64,000 bases of DNA, from positions 62,001 to 126,000 of the forward strand of contig MEHQ01004379.1 of the NCBI GenBank assembly GCA_008828725.1, written 5' to 3'. The position numbers were made by a program, and so were the translations under genes. This stretch comes from Saccharina japonica (lineage: Eukaryota; Sar; Phaeophyceae; Laminariales; Laminariaceae). The notes beneath the pieces were generated by a model. That model was not told the origin of the DNA. It saw only the letters and a program-made list of their open reading frames with translations, and did not search any database. The number at the start of each line of letters is the position of its first letter. Positions within the stretch are counted from its first letter, which is position 1. This document shows, one piece after another, positions 43,400-54,760 of the stretch.

Positions 43400-44850
43400 A
43401 AATTTCTATGGAGGAAGTGAAATTTTGAAGTCATTCTATGGCCACGGAAGTAAAACTTGACAGAAAATTTTCTTCCATAGACCTAAATCAACTTCCAATT
43501 TACTTCCATGGAGGGAGGTGGTGATATGAGCTTCCCTGGAAGCTTTCATCAACTTTCACAGAACAAATATACTTGCATAAAAGTTGGATTTGCTTCCATG
43601 GAAGATGTGTAGAATAATCCGCAGATTGATATAATCGGCCTCCATGGGTTATTGCACCACCCTGCTCCCACTTCGTACCTTTACCCCGCAGTGCTGGTCC
43701 CTCCCCTTTTAGCACCCACGAGATGCAGAAATATAACTAGCCCTGCGCAGGAGCCGCTGGAGACCCAACAGCCACCCTGATCCCAAACACCCCACCGATC
43801 ATCTGCAGCCATGGGCATGGAAACTTCCATGGAATTACGTAAAGCAAGGACGTAAACTTAATTAAATTTACTTTCTTCATGGAAGTAAAACAGTATACTT
43901 TCATTGAGGCAAAAAACTGCTCCCTTCCATGGAAGAAAAACAACTACAACGAATGGGAGTAACTTTCACTTCCATGGAAATAAAATAACTTCCATTGAGG
44001 AAGTGAACTTTTTACATCCACATCTACTTCCATGGAATCCGAAGTAATCAAGTCTATGGAAGCTGGTGGAAATAATAATGGAAGTCGGTGGACTCTTGTG
44101 GAAATAAGTGGAAGGTTTTAAGGGGAAAATATGGAAGCTCTTGGCAGTTTCCATCCAACGTGGTGGTGGAAGATTGTTTTGTTTATGGAATGTGTGTGGT
44201 GGAAGCTGCTGGTGGAAGTTCCCACTTCCACCAACAGTGGAATTTTCCACGTGCTTCCTTGGAAGCTATTTTTTGCTTCCATTGGAAGTGTTTTGTATGG
44301 AAGTAAAGTGTCTCCCGTGAAAGAAAACACCGCCACCAACAGTGTAACATTCCACGTGCTTCTACGGACGTAAACGTTACTTACATTGGAAGTGAGTTTA
44401 CTCCATGACATGGGAGTAAATTGGAAGTAAATTCACTTCAATCAGATTTTTGTTTACTTTCATGGAAGTAAATTGGAAGAAAAAGTGTTTCACTTCCTCC
44501 ATGGAATTAAATGGAAGATCACTTACTTCCAGTGTTTCCACTTCCACGGAGGAAGTAAACTGGAAGTGAATTTACTTTCATTGGAAGTGTTTTTACTTCC
44601 ATGGAAGTAAATTGGAAGTAAATTTATTTTCATGGAAGGACAAGTCTTTCATGGAAGGAATTATATCTTGACTCCATGGAAACATAGTTCTTCAATGGTA
44701 GTAAAAACACTCTCAATGGAAGTGAACTTTACATCCATGAAAACAGCTGGAAACTCCAACTGTTGAAGGAAATAGAGGGTGTTCTTTCATGCAAGTTTTA
44801 CTTCGATGTAAGAAAATTCACTTCCAATGGATTTCAATTTTACTTCCACT
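43400..44850. repeat. Palindrome-rich TTCCATGGAA tract
   Basis: About 1.45 kb is saturated with CTTCCATGGAAG (self-complementary), TGGAAGTAAAT and their complements. At least a dozen near-copies of TTCCATGGA lie near 43503, 43595, 43825, 43925, 43968, 44028, 44500, 44588 and elsewhere. Spacing is irregular (about 30-130 bp) and both orientations mix. Open frames through it on both strands are by-products of the repeat. Confidence 0.8.
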
Positions 44851-46150
44851 CAAGTGCTTGGAAATATCAGTGCAAGTAGATACAAAAGGGAAAATAGTTT
44901 GATGGACACCAGCAGTGGCACGCATGGCCTGCAGGCATGCCAGCGCTGAACCGGCTCTCGTGCCCTGACACGATCATACAGCCAAGCAAATATGGGGATC
45001 GTTCCCAGGGGAGGCAGCGCCAGCCCCTCTGCTTTGGTTAAGAGCCCAAGCTGCCTACGAACCAATGACAACGCTGATTTGTTTTTGTTGTGTCATCGAC
45101 GGCTGTCATGAATGGCAATATTAGGTAGCACAGTGAAACGATTTGACTGGGAGGCAAGTACTTCTTGTCATACAAAACACAACCCATATGATATTCTCGA
45201 TTCTCATTCTCATCGGAAAGGCAATTCTCAACAAGGAAAATCGGCTGTTTTCGGTAGGTTCCTTGCTACTGCCTCAGCCTTGATACCACCCCAGAAAAAA
45301 GAGGCTTAACTGGCTAGCCTTAACCTCCTTTGGGCTTCGGAGGGGAATATCGGCGATAACAAGCAAGAGTGGTGATTGCCACGCCGATCACGGCGTATTT
45401 GGGGGGTGATACAAACAAGCTGGTGGTCTGGTGGTGTCCGAATTACAGTGAAAGGAGTCGTACGGCACGGGCGCAAGATTAAGATTGCTACCACCCGTGC
45501 TGCCGGCCGCTCCCGCTTCTCGTAGACGTTGAGCACCAAAGTTATCCTTGTTTTGGCCGCTATATCGGGGCCCCAAGGTGAAGGGTCGTGGTTTGGATGT
45601 TGTTGTTAACATTGTGAAGTATATCATACTTCGTACATATAAACATATCTATTATTTCACGATTAGAGGTCCGTAGTTACTCGATGCTCTTTGTCCGTAC
45701 AGACCAACTGATACACAGCTCTTTGCAAACAGACCTTTTGTTTCGCAACCAGCCCTTCAAACATGCCAACTGAGCTCTTCGCAAACAGCAACTGACGTAA
45801 CAGCCAAACTGACGTATTGTACTGACGTATTATGCAAACAGCCCAACTGACATCAACCCGCGGGGAGGGGAGGGGTTCCCAGCGTATTCGGAGGGCTTTG
45901 CTGCCCGGGTCCAAATCCACACTAATTTCAAGATAAAAAATGTCCACACTAAAATCAAGTAATTTTCCTGGCCATACTAAAATCAAGTAATTTTTTCCTA
46001 AAGAGTCCCCCAGATGTGAAAATATGGATCTCCAGAACTTCGGTCAAAATCGAAATCGGCCCATAACTTCGCGAGTTAGCCACTTTTACACTAATTTCAA
46101 GATAAAAAACGCCAGACGTAAAAAAATCGACCGAAAAAAAAAAAAAAAAA
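44851..46150. other. Unassigned, with short motif repeats
   Basis: No gene seen. At 45730-45860 the phrases GCAAACAG and AACTGACRT recur irregularly. At 45915-46110 four copies of CACACTAATTTCAAG/CACTAAAATCAAGTAATTTT occur. The first shares CACACTAATTTCAAG with the TTAA elements at 27038 and 61634. Confidence 0.4.
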
Positions 46151-46156
46151 AACGCC

Positions 46157-46252
46157 AGTGCTGTACGTACAAGGGCTGTGCATCCATGCCGGCGTTTTGT
46201 TTACACTGCTGTACATACAAGGGCTGCGCATCCATGCCGGCGTTTTGTTTGT
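46157..46252 (+). repeat. ~47-bp tandem duplication
   Basis: CTGTACGTACAAGGGCTGTG...ATGCCGGCGTTTTGTTT is repeated once with small changes, next to an A-run and (CTG)n/(GTAC)n tracts. Confidence 0.8.
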
Positions 46253-46484
46253 GTCCGCTGTACGTACGTACGAGTCGTACTGCTGGACTGCTGCTGCTGC
46301 TGTTGTTGTTATTGCTGCTGTAGATGGGTTATATAAGGACTACTACAATTATTATTGCTGTACGTACTGGTGCTGCTGTATACTGATTTCACTCTGCTGT
46401 TGCTGTTGTAGATTGTGGATGGGTGGATCGGTTGGTGCGTGTGTGTGTCGATCGGTTGGTGCGCACGTACGTACGTGGTTGGGT

Positions 46485-46600
46485 GGGTGGGTCGGTGGTT
46501 GGGTGGGTGGGTGTGAGTGATGTGAGTGGATGTTGGTAAGTACGTGAGAGTGGGTGGGTGGGTGGGTGGGTGGGGTGGGTGGTTCGGTGGGTCGGTTGAT
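46485..46600 (+). repeat. G-rich (GGGT)n tract, potential G-quadruplex
   Basis: Repeated GGGTGGGTGGGTGGGT at 46549-46582 and nearby, with single-base loops. This is the classic pattern for a stable G-quadruplex. Confidence 0.8.
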
Positions 46601-47334
46601 ACGTGGTTGACTGCGTGTGTGGATCGTGACCCAGTTCTTATTACCCTTGTATTTTTGTTTCTGTCCCTTTATACCGGCCCCGCCCTGGCGTGGTTCGGGG
46701 TACCACTAGTAGTATATGTATGAAACAGCAGTGTGTGTTGTCTTCACAGGAAACCCGTTATTTCTACTGTACCCTGTAATGCGTTTTACAACCTAACTGC
46801 AGCAGTACATGCATGTAATGGTATGGCCAGTCACATCCACATACACCCATTGTCCGGATCCCTAATTCTTAGAGCGATACAAATTATTATGTGGTCACAG
46901 ACTGTGAGACAGAGAAAACACCAAACAAATTAAACTAGTAAATGAACGGATAAATCAAGTGAAACGTCAACTTACCGGATACGAGAACACATCGACACGA
47001 GCCAAACCAAAGAGTAAGGACGAAAAGACAAAAAAACGAATTATGAAATGCACGGAGTCAGAAGCACCCCTAGAAGAAAAGCATGCGTGCCCAAGAGAAC
47101 AGATAACTGCTGCACAGGCGAAGCAACACGAAGAAGAAGACACCGGCATAGAAGTACGTACTATTAATAATGATGTAGGAGGTACTGTACGTAAATGTTC
47201 GACCAGCAGGTGGCAGCAGATGGTAAAACATAAAACGAGAGTTCGTATATATCTACGTGCACAATGTTTGTTGTTATTACAGTAGTTTCCTTCTTCGTCT
47301 GCACAATAAACGCTTTGTCCGCACTCCTCGGCTT

Positions 47335-47420
47335 TAGATGAAGATGCAGTGCAGTTTGTTGCTTCTGTCTTTTTTGCTGCTGCAGCTGCTGCAGCTGCTG
47401 CTGTGCATTATGTTGACGCT
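47335..47420 (-). repeat. CAG/CTG-rich tract
   Basis: (GCTGCTGCA)n. The minus strand can be read as poly-glutamine, but the surrounding frame has no other coding character. Confidence 0.6.
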
Positions 47421-48109
47421 CTGCTGCTGGCGAGGTAACCCGTTTTTCTTGCGTCGCCTTTACTATATTAAGACCACTCCGTAGGAAAGCCTTGTACATA
47501 TATATATACCTATATGGTATGCAGGTTTGTATGCAGACAGGAAGGTGTTTATGGATGATCGACGTTCCAAGGTTATCATGCTGCACATTGTCGGGTGGAA
47601 AGCATGGTCGTACGGTACAGTACTGTAGTTGCCAGGATGAATATGATCCTCTGGTACCGATCACATTGCATACGTCTGCCACATCAACGTCTAGGCCTAC
47701 CGGGCTGCGGTCCTGTGCCCCTACGTCCAGACCTACTCGGCTGTTGTTGTCTCGTGCTACATTGTAGAAGAATCCTCCGTGCCGCGGTTCTCAAACAAAC
47801 TACAGTACTACTACTGTACTAGGTCGTATTAGAAGTCTCGCCTCGTTCTGCGGAAGGTTCCATTTCACCTGAAAACCGTCAATAGTTTACGGTATGGTTG
47901 CAGTTACACCTCGTTTAGTTCTGGTGTTCTTGTTGCTATCCATATGCTAGCTTGAACACAGCAGCTCAGCTGCTCACTGCGGAAATTCCTGCTGAAAGCG
48001 AATTCTCATTCTTGTGTGCAACGTTGAACACGAATACATATGTGTATATAGGCTACCCATGTTCGTTTGGAGGGTCAATTAATTTGGCTACTTCCAGGTT
48101 GCGTGATTG

Positions 48110-48297
48110 GAGTACCCCAACTGGTTGACCTTTCTAAAGAACAAAAAATGATTTGCAGCTCGAAGCATCAGTAGCCCAACTGGTTGAACCTTCTAACGAA
48201 GTGCAACAAGCTTAAAAACGCGTTGAAGCTCCAACATCAGTAACCCAACTGGTTGACCCTTCTAACGAGCTAAGCATGCTTTGCAGCTCGAAGGATC
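48110..48297 (+). repeat. Three ~59-69-bp tandem repeats
   Basis: AGTANCCCAACTGGTTGANCCTTCTAA...GCAGCTCGAAG/AAGCTCCAACATC occurs three times (starts near 48112, 48171 and 48240). In one frame two copies translate as QLVEPSNEV and QLVDPSNEL, which could be a coding repeat. A stop separates them and the first copy is out of frame. Confidence 0.65.
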
Positions 48298-48863
48298 CAA
48301 TTTCGTCAGCATTCAAGGATCATTGGTCTCTGGGCACTATATATCGCGCATTGCTGTGTCTCCTCCATAATTCCAACTATTTTGCAGAAGTAGTTGCTTC
48401 CTGTTCTGTATTTATGCCACAACGAAGATCCACTATCCCTTTGACGCGCCTGAGCAACATCCATCAGCGGTTCCTGCTGCGCTTACGACGGGACCCTTCT
48501 ATAGCCAATGCAACAACTACAACGCGTAATCTGGCAACGTCGCATCTTGGTGCCGTAACAAGTTTGACGCAGGGACGAGCATTTAAACCGCAATGCATCA
48601 CATACAGACTTTGGAACCCCGCCGGGTCTCCTTGTACATACTGTATTTCAGACAGACATGCTCTGTACGACAATACTCCGTACGCTAAATTAATACTACG
48701 ACGTCGTTTATTGACCGTAGGTTTTACTTCTGAAATGATACCAGTCAAACAGCAGCGTTCTACGATCCTATCATACTTCGCTTCTAAACACATTCCATAC
48801 TGCCTGGCATTGTACCGCCCAAAGGGTGGATGGACAGTTGAAGCCAGGTTTGTGATACACTAG
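48276..48863 (+). CDS. Hypothetical open frame, 195 residues
   Basis: Begins in the third tandem repeat (MLCSSKD). It continues without simple-sequence content through a basic, Arg-rich middle (QRFLLRLRRDPS) to FVIH. No family is recognised; no membrane helix is clear. In-frame sequence continues upstream to a stop at about 48213, so the first Met may be arbitrary. It may be a real exon, a relic of an element or chance. Confidence 0.22.
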   Translation: MLCSSKDPISSAFKDHWSLGTIYRALLCLLHNSNYFAEVVASCSVFMPQRRSTIPLTRLSNIHQRFLLRLRRDPSIANATTTTRNLATSHLGAVTSLTQGRAFKPQCITYRLWNPAGSPCTYCISDRHALYDNTPYAKLILRRRLLTVGFTSEMIPVKQQRSTILSYFASKHIPYCLALYRPKGGWTVEARFVIH

Positions 48864-49084
48864 AGAGAGGCAACGTGTATTGCTGCAAAACACTAGCAAC
48901 TGCATCTCAAGAAATAACATATTCCATTGATGGTCACTTTGGTGACCAAGGAACGTAATAACTACTACTGTAGCACGTTTCTGCCCGCCCCATCGAAATA
49001 AGACGTGTGACACTAACTGTGTGATTGAATACACTTTGCCGTCAAGTTGGTATGACCTCAGACGATGAAGATATCCTCTTTCTG

Positions 49085-49835
49085 GCGACCCAGATTATGA
49101 TGGCATAGCTATCCCAGAAGGTATGTTCCAGTGCTCCCAACCGATGATGTGATGTTCAGCGACCCCAGAAGTTATGTCCTGGCGCAGCCCCAAACGATGA
49201 CAATAATGGTGTTCAGCGATCCTGGGCGCAATATTCCGGCACAGCGCTAAACGATCGATGATGATGATGCGGCAGTCCCAGTCTCTCCCGGCAATTACAA
49301 ACATGATAGATCGTGTCCACCGATCCCGAAAGACACTGCGGCGACCCCACGTTAATACTATTGCGGCGACTCCGGAAACTCCGGCAGCCCCATCGAACAG
49401 CAAAGGTGTGCTGTAGTCATCCCAAGATTGTGTGTTTCAACAATCCAACGCGATCGATTATGTTTGCAGCGGTCTGTGGGAATACCTTCCCCGGAAATCC
49501 CGCGACCAGGCGACTCCTCCTGGCGATGGTAGTACCCCGGCGGATCCCGCGAATGACAGTACTGATGTGGCCCTATCCCCGGTGACGTCTCTCTGCGATG
49601 CCTCTCTCTCTGGCGACTCCACGATATATAGGTGTGCAGCGATCCCAAATACGGTGTCCCCTGCGTGTCCAGGTAATCCCACCATGAACGCCCCCGGGCG
49701 ATGCGAGGATCTTCCAGCGGTCTAAGATGATGACGATGGCGGCGATCTCAAGCAATCAATGCTGATGTTGCTCCAGCGACTCCACAGATAGATGCGGACA
49801 CTGGAAATCCCAGGCAGTAAGGAGAATGAAGGCGA
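49085..49835. repeat. Degenerate ~30-36-bp minisatellite (GCGATCCCA type), array 1
   Basis: Phrases such as CAGCGATCCCRG and GGCGAYCCCA alternate with GATGATGATG at about 30-36-bp steps, strongly diverged. The same motif forms array 2 at 50570-50875. Confidence 0.65.
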
Positions 49836-50569
49836 TCCCAGGCGTTTCGGGTATCTGGTTGGTATTATCTTGGTAGGTGGAACGAGGTGGAAGCACAGGT
49901 TTGTGCTGGTTACCGCCAAACTACAGCAGTACCTGGCTGGCATATGGAATCACACAACAAGATGTTTCATGTTGAAAGCTGCCGCTGGCGAGCGAGGAAA
50001 GCTTGAGAAAACCAAGGACGTCTGAAGTCCGTACTTACAGTAGTGGTATGCTCGTAAAGTAGATCAAAGTACTGTAGATCAGAGGGGGGCGAAAACGAAG
50101 AGTTTGAGCACAGAGGGGTGCTTCACTTTGTTTGGTGTCTCGACGTCTACAGAATTGCTACGCTCGAGAAGCGTTGAGCTTCGAGACTGTCAAGAACAGT
50201 CCTTGAGATCTGGAACAAGGAACGGTCTTTGTGTTAGGATCTGGACAGCTGAGCCTTCCCAAAATACTCCACATCTACGTAGCAGTTCCCTTCTAGAGAA
50301 AGTGCCATGCTTTTTGTTGTGAACAGTCAGTGATTCCACCGCTATGAAAATGTTTACGTATTCGATATTCGATTGTATATTGTACATATCTACAATAAGC
50401 TTCTACCCGAAGTATCATATAGCTACAGGTAACCTACTGCTGCTACGATACGCTATGAAGCCGTACTACTGGAGTCTCCACTGAGCATGCAGCCCTTAGG
50501 CTGCTGTACTGTACGAGATGCTACTGAACCTTGATCACGACAATAGACTGCTGCTGCCTATTTAATAAC

Positions 50570-50875
50570 ACAGACAGGCAACGATGTGATGTTGCCCCAT
50601 CGATCCCAATGGCCATCAAAATGAATGGTAATCCCAGGCGATCAATGGTGCTAACCCATCCAGCGATCCCAGCGGCGGTGATGATCGTGCTGCCCCAGCG
50701 ATCCCAGCGATGATTGTAGTGGCGATCCCACGCAATGATGATGTTGCTCCAGCGATTCCACCGATGATGATGATGGCGGCGATCCCAGCAAACGATCATA
50801 TGGTTCAAGCGATCCAAGCTATATATGATGGCGATAATGACGGCGGTTCCCAGGCAATGATGACGATTGCTGAAA
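50570..50875. repeat. Degenerate minisatellite (GCGATCCCA type), array 2
   Basis: Cleaner version of the array at 49085: GCGATCCCAGCGATGATTGT, GGCGATCCCACGCAATGATG, TGCTCCAGCGATTCCACCGA and so on, about 33 bp per unit. Confidence 0.7.
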
Positions 50876-51400
50876 CAAGTTCAAAGGTCAAACTCGCACG
50901 TCCACCACAACAAACACAAAACGCTCACCCGCTCGCTTCTCCCGGCGCCTATGTGTGGTGATAGCTGTTGCACATAAGTCGCGACATTACCATGAACTTT
51001 ACCTGATCACCGCTATGATGTGGATGCTCTCTGGCCACTTACAAATTTGCTGTTGGCATGGAATGCGGCACATCAGCGTAGGGAAAATAAATGCCGGCTG
51101 CACTACTACTGATGTACTACACAATTTGAAGTAGTGCTACACAGGACACCCCTCGGAATGTGCGAAGTGTGAAGTGATATATATGTTGACTCGTTCGAGT
51201 GTATTCTGCGTTTGCTTGTTTGGTATTTCCACGCACATAATACACATCGCCCACCCGATACGTTACAGACCATGGAATCCAGACAATAGCATCGCCCATC
51301 CAAGGGGATACATTTTGCAAGACACCCATCCACCCAATGCCTGGTACTCGTAACTCGTAAGTAAGATTAATACGGCAGTACGACGGTACGATTCTATCGA

Positions 51401-52198
51401 TTGTTGTGGAAAGGCAAGAGAGCACGAAGACACACACGAATGGTTGTAAATGTTGCGCTATATGTGGCGGAATGTGGTAACCCCGCCGGAGGGAACATGT
51501 CGGATCGTAACGAGTCGCCGTGCAGACCACATGAATCGGCCGCAGAACCCTCCTCTCGCATCCATGCGCGTATCGCGTTCTTCCTCGGCCTTAATCTTCT
51601 ACCTACCGTTGCCGGGGCAGTATGCCATTACTACTACCGTAATATGCTGCTGCGTGCCGTTTGGCTTTCTGTTCCCTTTACCAGTGCGCCCACCCACTCA
51701 CCCAGCCACCCACCCACTCTCATCCACCAATCCACTCATCATCCAGTCTCCTTCGGCACCCCCACCGCGCGTGTACGTACATTCATCCGATACCGAAATA
51801 CTGCAGCTAGCTGTGAACTGAAAAAAACAAACTTCGACCTTTGCGCGTACGTCAAACCCCTCCTTCCCTCCTATATGTATGCCTCTGTTTACTGTTTTCC
51901 CGTCCTGCCTTCGTTCGACCCTCCCTGCCCCCATCCCACAGCAAGGGTCCATTCACCACAAGCACCTGCCGCACAGCAAGCAGTAAACAACAACAGCAAA
52001 GAACATCAACAACAAGCCACAGACACTCGTACGTACCACAAAAAAGTAAACGTAAGAAGCTTGCGGCCTATCGTTGACCCTGTAGTATGCATCTCTCTCT
52101 CTAGCATCAGCCATGCATGTGTCATGCACATCATGTATATTATCTCACTCTGTCTTGAAGTGTATAAGGACCGTTACTCTTCTTGTAGTTTATTATAA
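51401..52198 (+). CDS. Hypothetical open frame, 265 residues
   Basis: Long for this region, but the middle (PTHSPSHPPTLIHQSTHHP) is a translated CCCA microsatellite, and no family is recognised. A plausible inner start at 51499 (MSDRNESP...) leads to a hydrophobic stretch IAFFLGLNLLPTVAGAV. The C-terminus is Cys-rich by chance-like composition. Could contain a genuine exon near 51499-51660; I treat the whole as doubtful. Confidence 0.2.
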   Translation: MLWKGKRARRHTRMVVNVALYVAECGNPAGGNMSDRNESPCRPHESAAEPSSRIHARIAFFLGLNLLPTVAGAVCHYYYRNMLLRAVWLSVPFTSAPTHSPSHPPTLIHQSTHHPVSFGTPTARVRTFIRYRNTAASCELKKTNFDLCAYVKPLLPSYMYASVYCFPVLPSFDPPCPHPTARVHSPQAPAAQQAVNNNSKEHQQQATDTRTYHKKVNVRSLRPIVDPVVCISLSSISHACVMHIMYIISLCLEVYKDRYSSCSLL

Positions 52199-52204
52199 TA
52201 ACAC

Positions 52205-52395
52205 GAACGCCAAACAAAGCATTCTGTGAAGGAGTTACCTACTGAGCTACCGGGGGTGTAACAGATCGATCACTGACCCAGCCCAGGGTAATCCTTGTAA
52301 CACCCGCCCTCCCCTCTGAACGGCGGAAACGTTGGGACGTCGGTACCGCACGGCCGTACGTTGGCCTATCCGCATCGCTTCAATATCTGGGGAAA
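52205..52395 (-). mobile_element. SINE-2 copy, head part
   Basis: Minus strand: TAGCTCAGTAGG (full match to pol III box A) near 52237-52248, with the upstream GGATTACCCTGGGCTGGGT and GC-rich CCGCCGTTCAG marks. It is interrupted at 52396 by a MITE-1. Confidence 0.6.
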
Positions 52396-52627
52396 GATGC
52401 ATACTACGATATAGAGGTGCACCATGTTTGTGCGTCATACCTCCCCGAAAAAATGATTTTGGAGGATATTAAAAGTGCTGCCGGATGAGAGATCTCATGA
52501 CCGAAGTATACTCTGAAACATATTTCGTCACAAACAATAATGAAAGTCCGACGAATTTGGGTTAAGGAACCCGATCGTTCATAAAACGATTCAGCCAAAA
52601 CGTGCTACCTCTGCCGTAGCACGCGTC
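52396..52627 (-). mobile_element. MITE-1 copy, nested in SINE-2
   Basis: Ends GATGCATACTACGATATAGA and CTACCTCTGCCGTAGCACGC are inverted repeats. The internal TTTGGGTTAAGGAACCCGAT shows minus orientation. SINE-2 sequence continues on both sides, so the MITE inserted later. Confidence 0.75.
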
Positions 52628-52815
52628 GGAACCGCGGAGGCATGTTTTTACAGACGCATTCGCAAGCGCTTCTATAATACCGTAGAAACGTTCGAAGTGA
52701 GATTCGAACCCGTGTCCTCGACGACGTCAAATAAATGCGAGGAAGTTACCTACCGAACTAAGGGGGTACACGGTCGACCAATTACCCAGCCCAGGGTAAT
52801 CCCCTGAAACAAATC
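52628..52815 (-). mobile_element. SINE-2 copy, continued after the MITE
   Basis: Minus strand has ATTACCCTGGGCTGGGTAAT, a decayed box A (TTAGTTCGGTAGG) and box B GGGTTCGAATCTC. It then carries CGTTTCTACGGTATTATAGA, as in 31885-32142. Confidence 0.6.
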
Positions 52816-53055
52816 CTTACATTTCCGTCGTCTACGTAGAGCGGTCTTTTTTTTTGCATGATTTCAAGTGTTAGACTATGTATGTATGTATGTGCTGTTA
52901 TACAGTCAGTACGTACATACGTACGCGGCAGCATAATCTCCTATCATAGCTACGGCGGTAAGGTTCACGGCTTATTGTGGCGTCAACGTGGCGCATAGCT
53001 ACTACTTGTGATACAATTCTGACCGGCAATATAAGCATCATTTAAGCACTAAAAA
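52816..53055. other. Unassigned spacer
   Basis: No gene seen. Contains (TATG)n and ACGTACGT microsatellites near 52877-52925. Confidence 0.4.
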
Positions 53056-53394
53056 TTAAACGACATTATCCCTATATTTCAGGCCAGAGTCGAATAAAAT
53101 TTGGACGGTGGCGTTCCTCCGCACAAGTCTCAGCCTGAAATTATTAGCTCTCAAATTCTTAACACACAGCATGTAAACGTCGCGCGTGCTACTACTGGAT
53201 GATGACGACGTGGTCTGTGGACCCTCTGACAATGCCAACAAGCTCAAGAAACGTAGCCTATCGCTCATGATGTTATAGCCGAGCTCGCCTAGATTTGCCC
53301 GCGCGCTCATACGAAGTAGCCAGCAGGAAGAGGAGCCGCCAAAAGGAAAGCATTTGCCGCAATATTTGTGGTAAAAGCTACGTACCAGGTACAT
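53056..53394 (-). CDS. Hypothetical open frame, 112 residues
   Basis: A frame of higher GC than its surroundings with a Ser run (SSSSSSS) and the stretch LGELGYNIMSDRLRFLSLLALSEGP before it. No family recognised. It has no clear splice or promoter signal. It could be an exon or chance. Confidence 0.2.
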   Translation of the reverse strand: MYLVRSFYHKYCGKCFPFGGSSSCWLLRMSARANLGELGYNIMSDRLRFLSLLALSEGPQTTSSSSSSSTRDVYMLCVKNLRANNFRLRLVRRNATVQILFDSGLKYRDNVV

Positions 53395-53708
53395 ACTATT
53401 ATATTATAATATGCTATAATATATATACTCTCGCGGGTTTGAGTGAATTTATCCGCCCGATTGGTCGGTCCGTCTGACCTCATCGGTGTTGCAGGAGATC
53501 AACCATTGTTTACCGAATCCCTCCGTTCCCCTCCTCCGCACATACATCACTGGTGACCAAACAAATGCCAAGATACACAGCAGCCGTCGTAGCAGTACTC
53601 GTACGTACTTCCACTTCCATGCCTTGACCGACGGCAACTTTGCCTTTTGACAAATGCCTTGGGTGACACCAAACGAAAAATACAAATTGCCGGTAGGTTT
53701 TAGTGTAG

Positions 53709-54102
53709 CCGGTCGCCCCGGTGGCCTAGCAGGTAACCTCAAAGATTGCTTTAATAGGTTGATGTCGAGGGTTCTAGTCTCCGTATGTATTGAGATTTGT
53801 ATTCTTGAATGACAACCAACTAACTGTCGAGAACGCCTGTTGTTATAGCGTGGGTAGGCACAATTCGACGAGGAGGAGAGTCAACGAGAGAAGAGAGTGC
53901 TGAAATAAATATTTTCGCGATAAAAAAGTGCAAGGCACGTACCGTACGCCGCACGTGCGTGTTGATAGTGGGGAGGGAGAAGAAAAACAGCTTACTACAA
54001 CAGTACGCACGCGTACTCGTGGTTTGAGTTACGACTAATATTAATATTGAATATAGAGGGAGATAGAAGAAGAGGAGGGCGAAGACAATAATACATGGGG
54101 TT
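53709..54102 (+). mobile_element. SINE-1 copy (tRNA-derived)
   Basis: The head CCGGTCGCCCCGG is followed by TGGCCTAGCAG, a full match to pol III box A, and GGGTTCTAGTCTCC about 40 bases later as box B. The body shares GAGAACGCC, ATTCGACGAGG, GTGCTGAAA, TCGCGATAAAAA, GCAAGGCACGTACCGTACG and GAGTTACGACTA with the copy at 55773-56145. Internal triplet and ATTAAT insertions lengthen it. Confidence 0.75.
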
Positions 54103-54409
54103 GAGAGTGTGCCACACTTGGCCCTATTCTATGTAGTATACACCTTTGATAGCGCGCATACTTACATGCTGCCTTGTGCTTGTGATTGGCATGTCTCCTG
54201 ACATGTATTTTTGTCCCTGACCGCTGTGTGCTGGCATCACTGACTTGCTGTGGCTTGAGACTGCATCACCCCCGTCGTAGTTAATCCCATATATCATCAC
54301 ACACACATACTACAGTTCTAGTAGTAGTACACGGCATGTTATCGCCACACACTATATAAAAGACAGAATGCTATTAATAGGGCTGTGAGCTGGCTGACTA
54401 TATACTATC

Positions 54410-54447
54410 TATAGTAGTAGTAGTAGCAGTAGTAGTAGTAGTAGTAC

Positions 54448-54480
<33 letters not shown>

Positions 54481-54481
54481 C
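54410..54481 (+). repeat. (GTA)n microsatellite
   Basis: About 22 GTA/TAG units with three interruptions. Confidence 0.9.
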
Positions 54482-54760
54482 AATAAGTTGACGACTGTAC
54501 TCGTAGTAGGTATTAGTTGGCTAGGCAATATACACACAGCAGTTGATAATAATAATGCTACGACATAATATTAATAGTTGCGTCCGGTAATTGGCGCGTT
54601 TGAGGCCCCGAGTAAGTGTGTTTATTATGTTATTTTATTATATAATATAACAACAGAACAGCAGTACGAGAGTATTCGTAGTAGTACGTTGTACCGGAAG
54701 ATTGGAAGTCAGTCACGAAGTCGGTTTGGTGTCTTCGCCTTCCATCTACAATCAATCGCT

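Noticed and set aside
43500-44411. Overlapping open frames on both strands
   Set aside because: By-products of the CTTCCATGGAAG palindrome tract; frames mirror each other.
47164-47682. 172-residue minus-strand frame with a Gln-rich segment
   Set aside because: The Gln stretch is a CAG microsatellite and the rest has no coding character or known motif.
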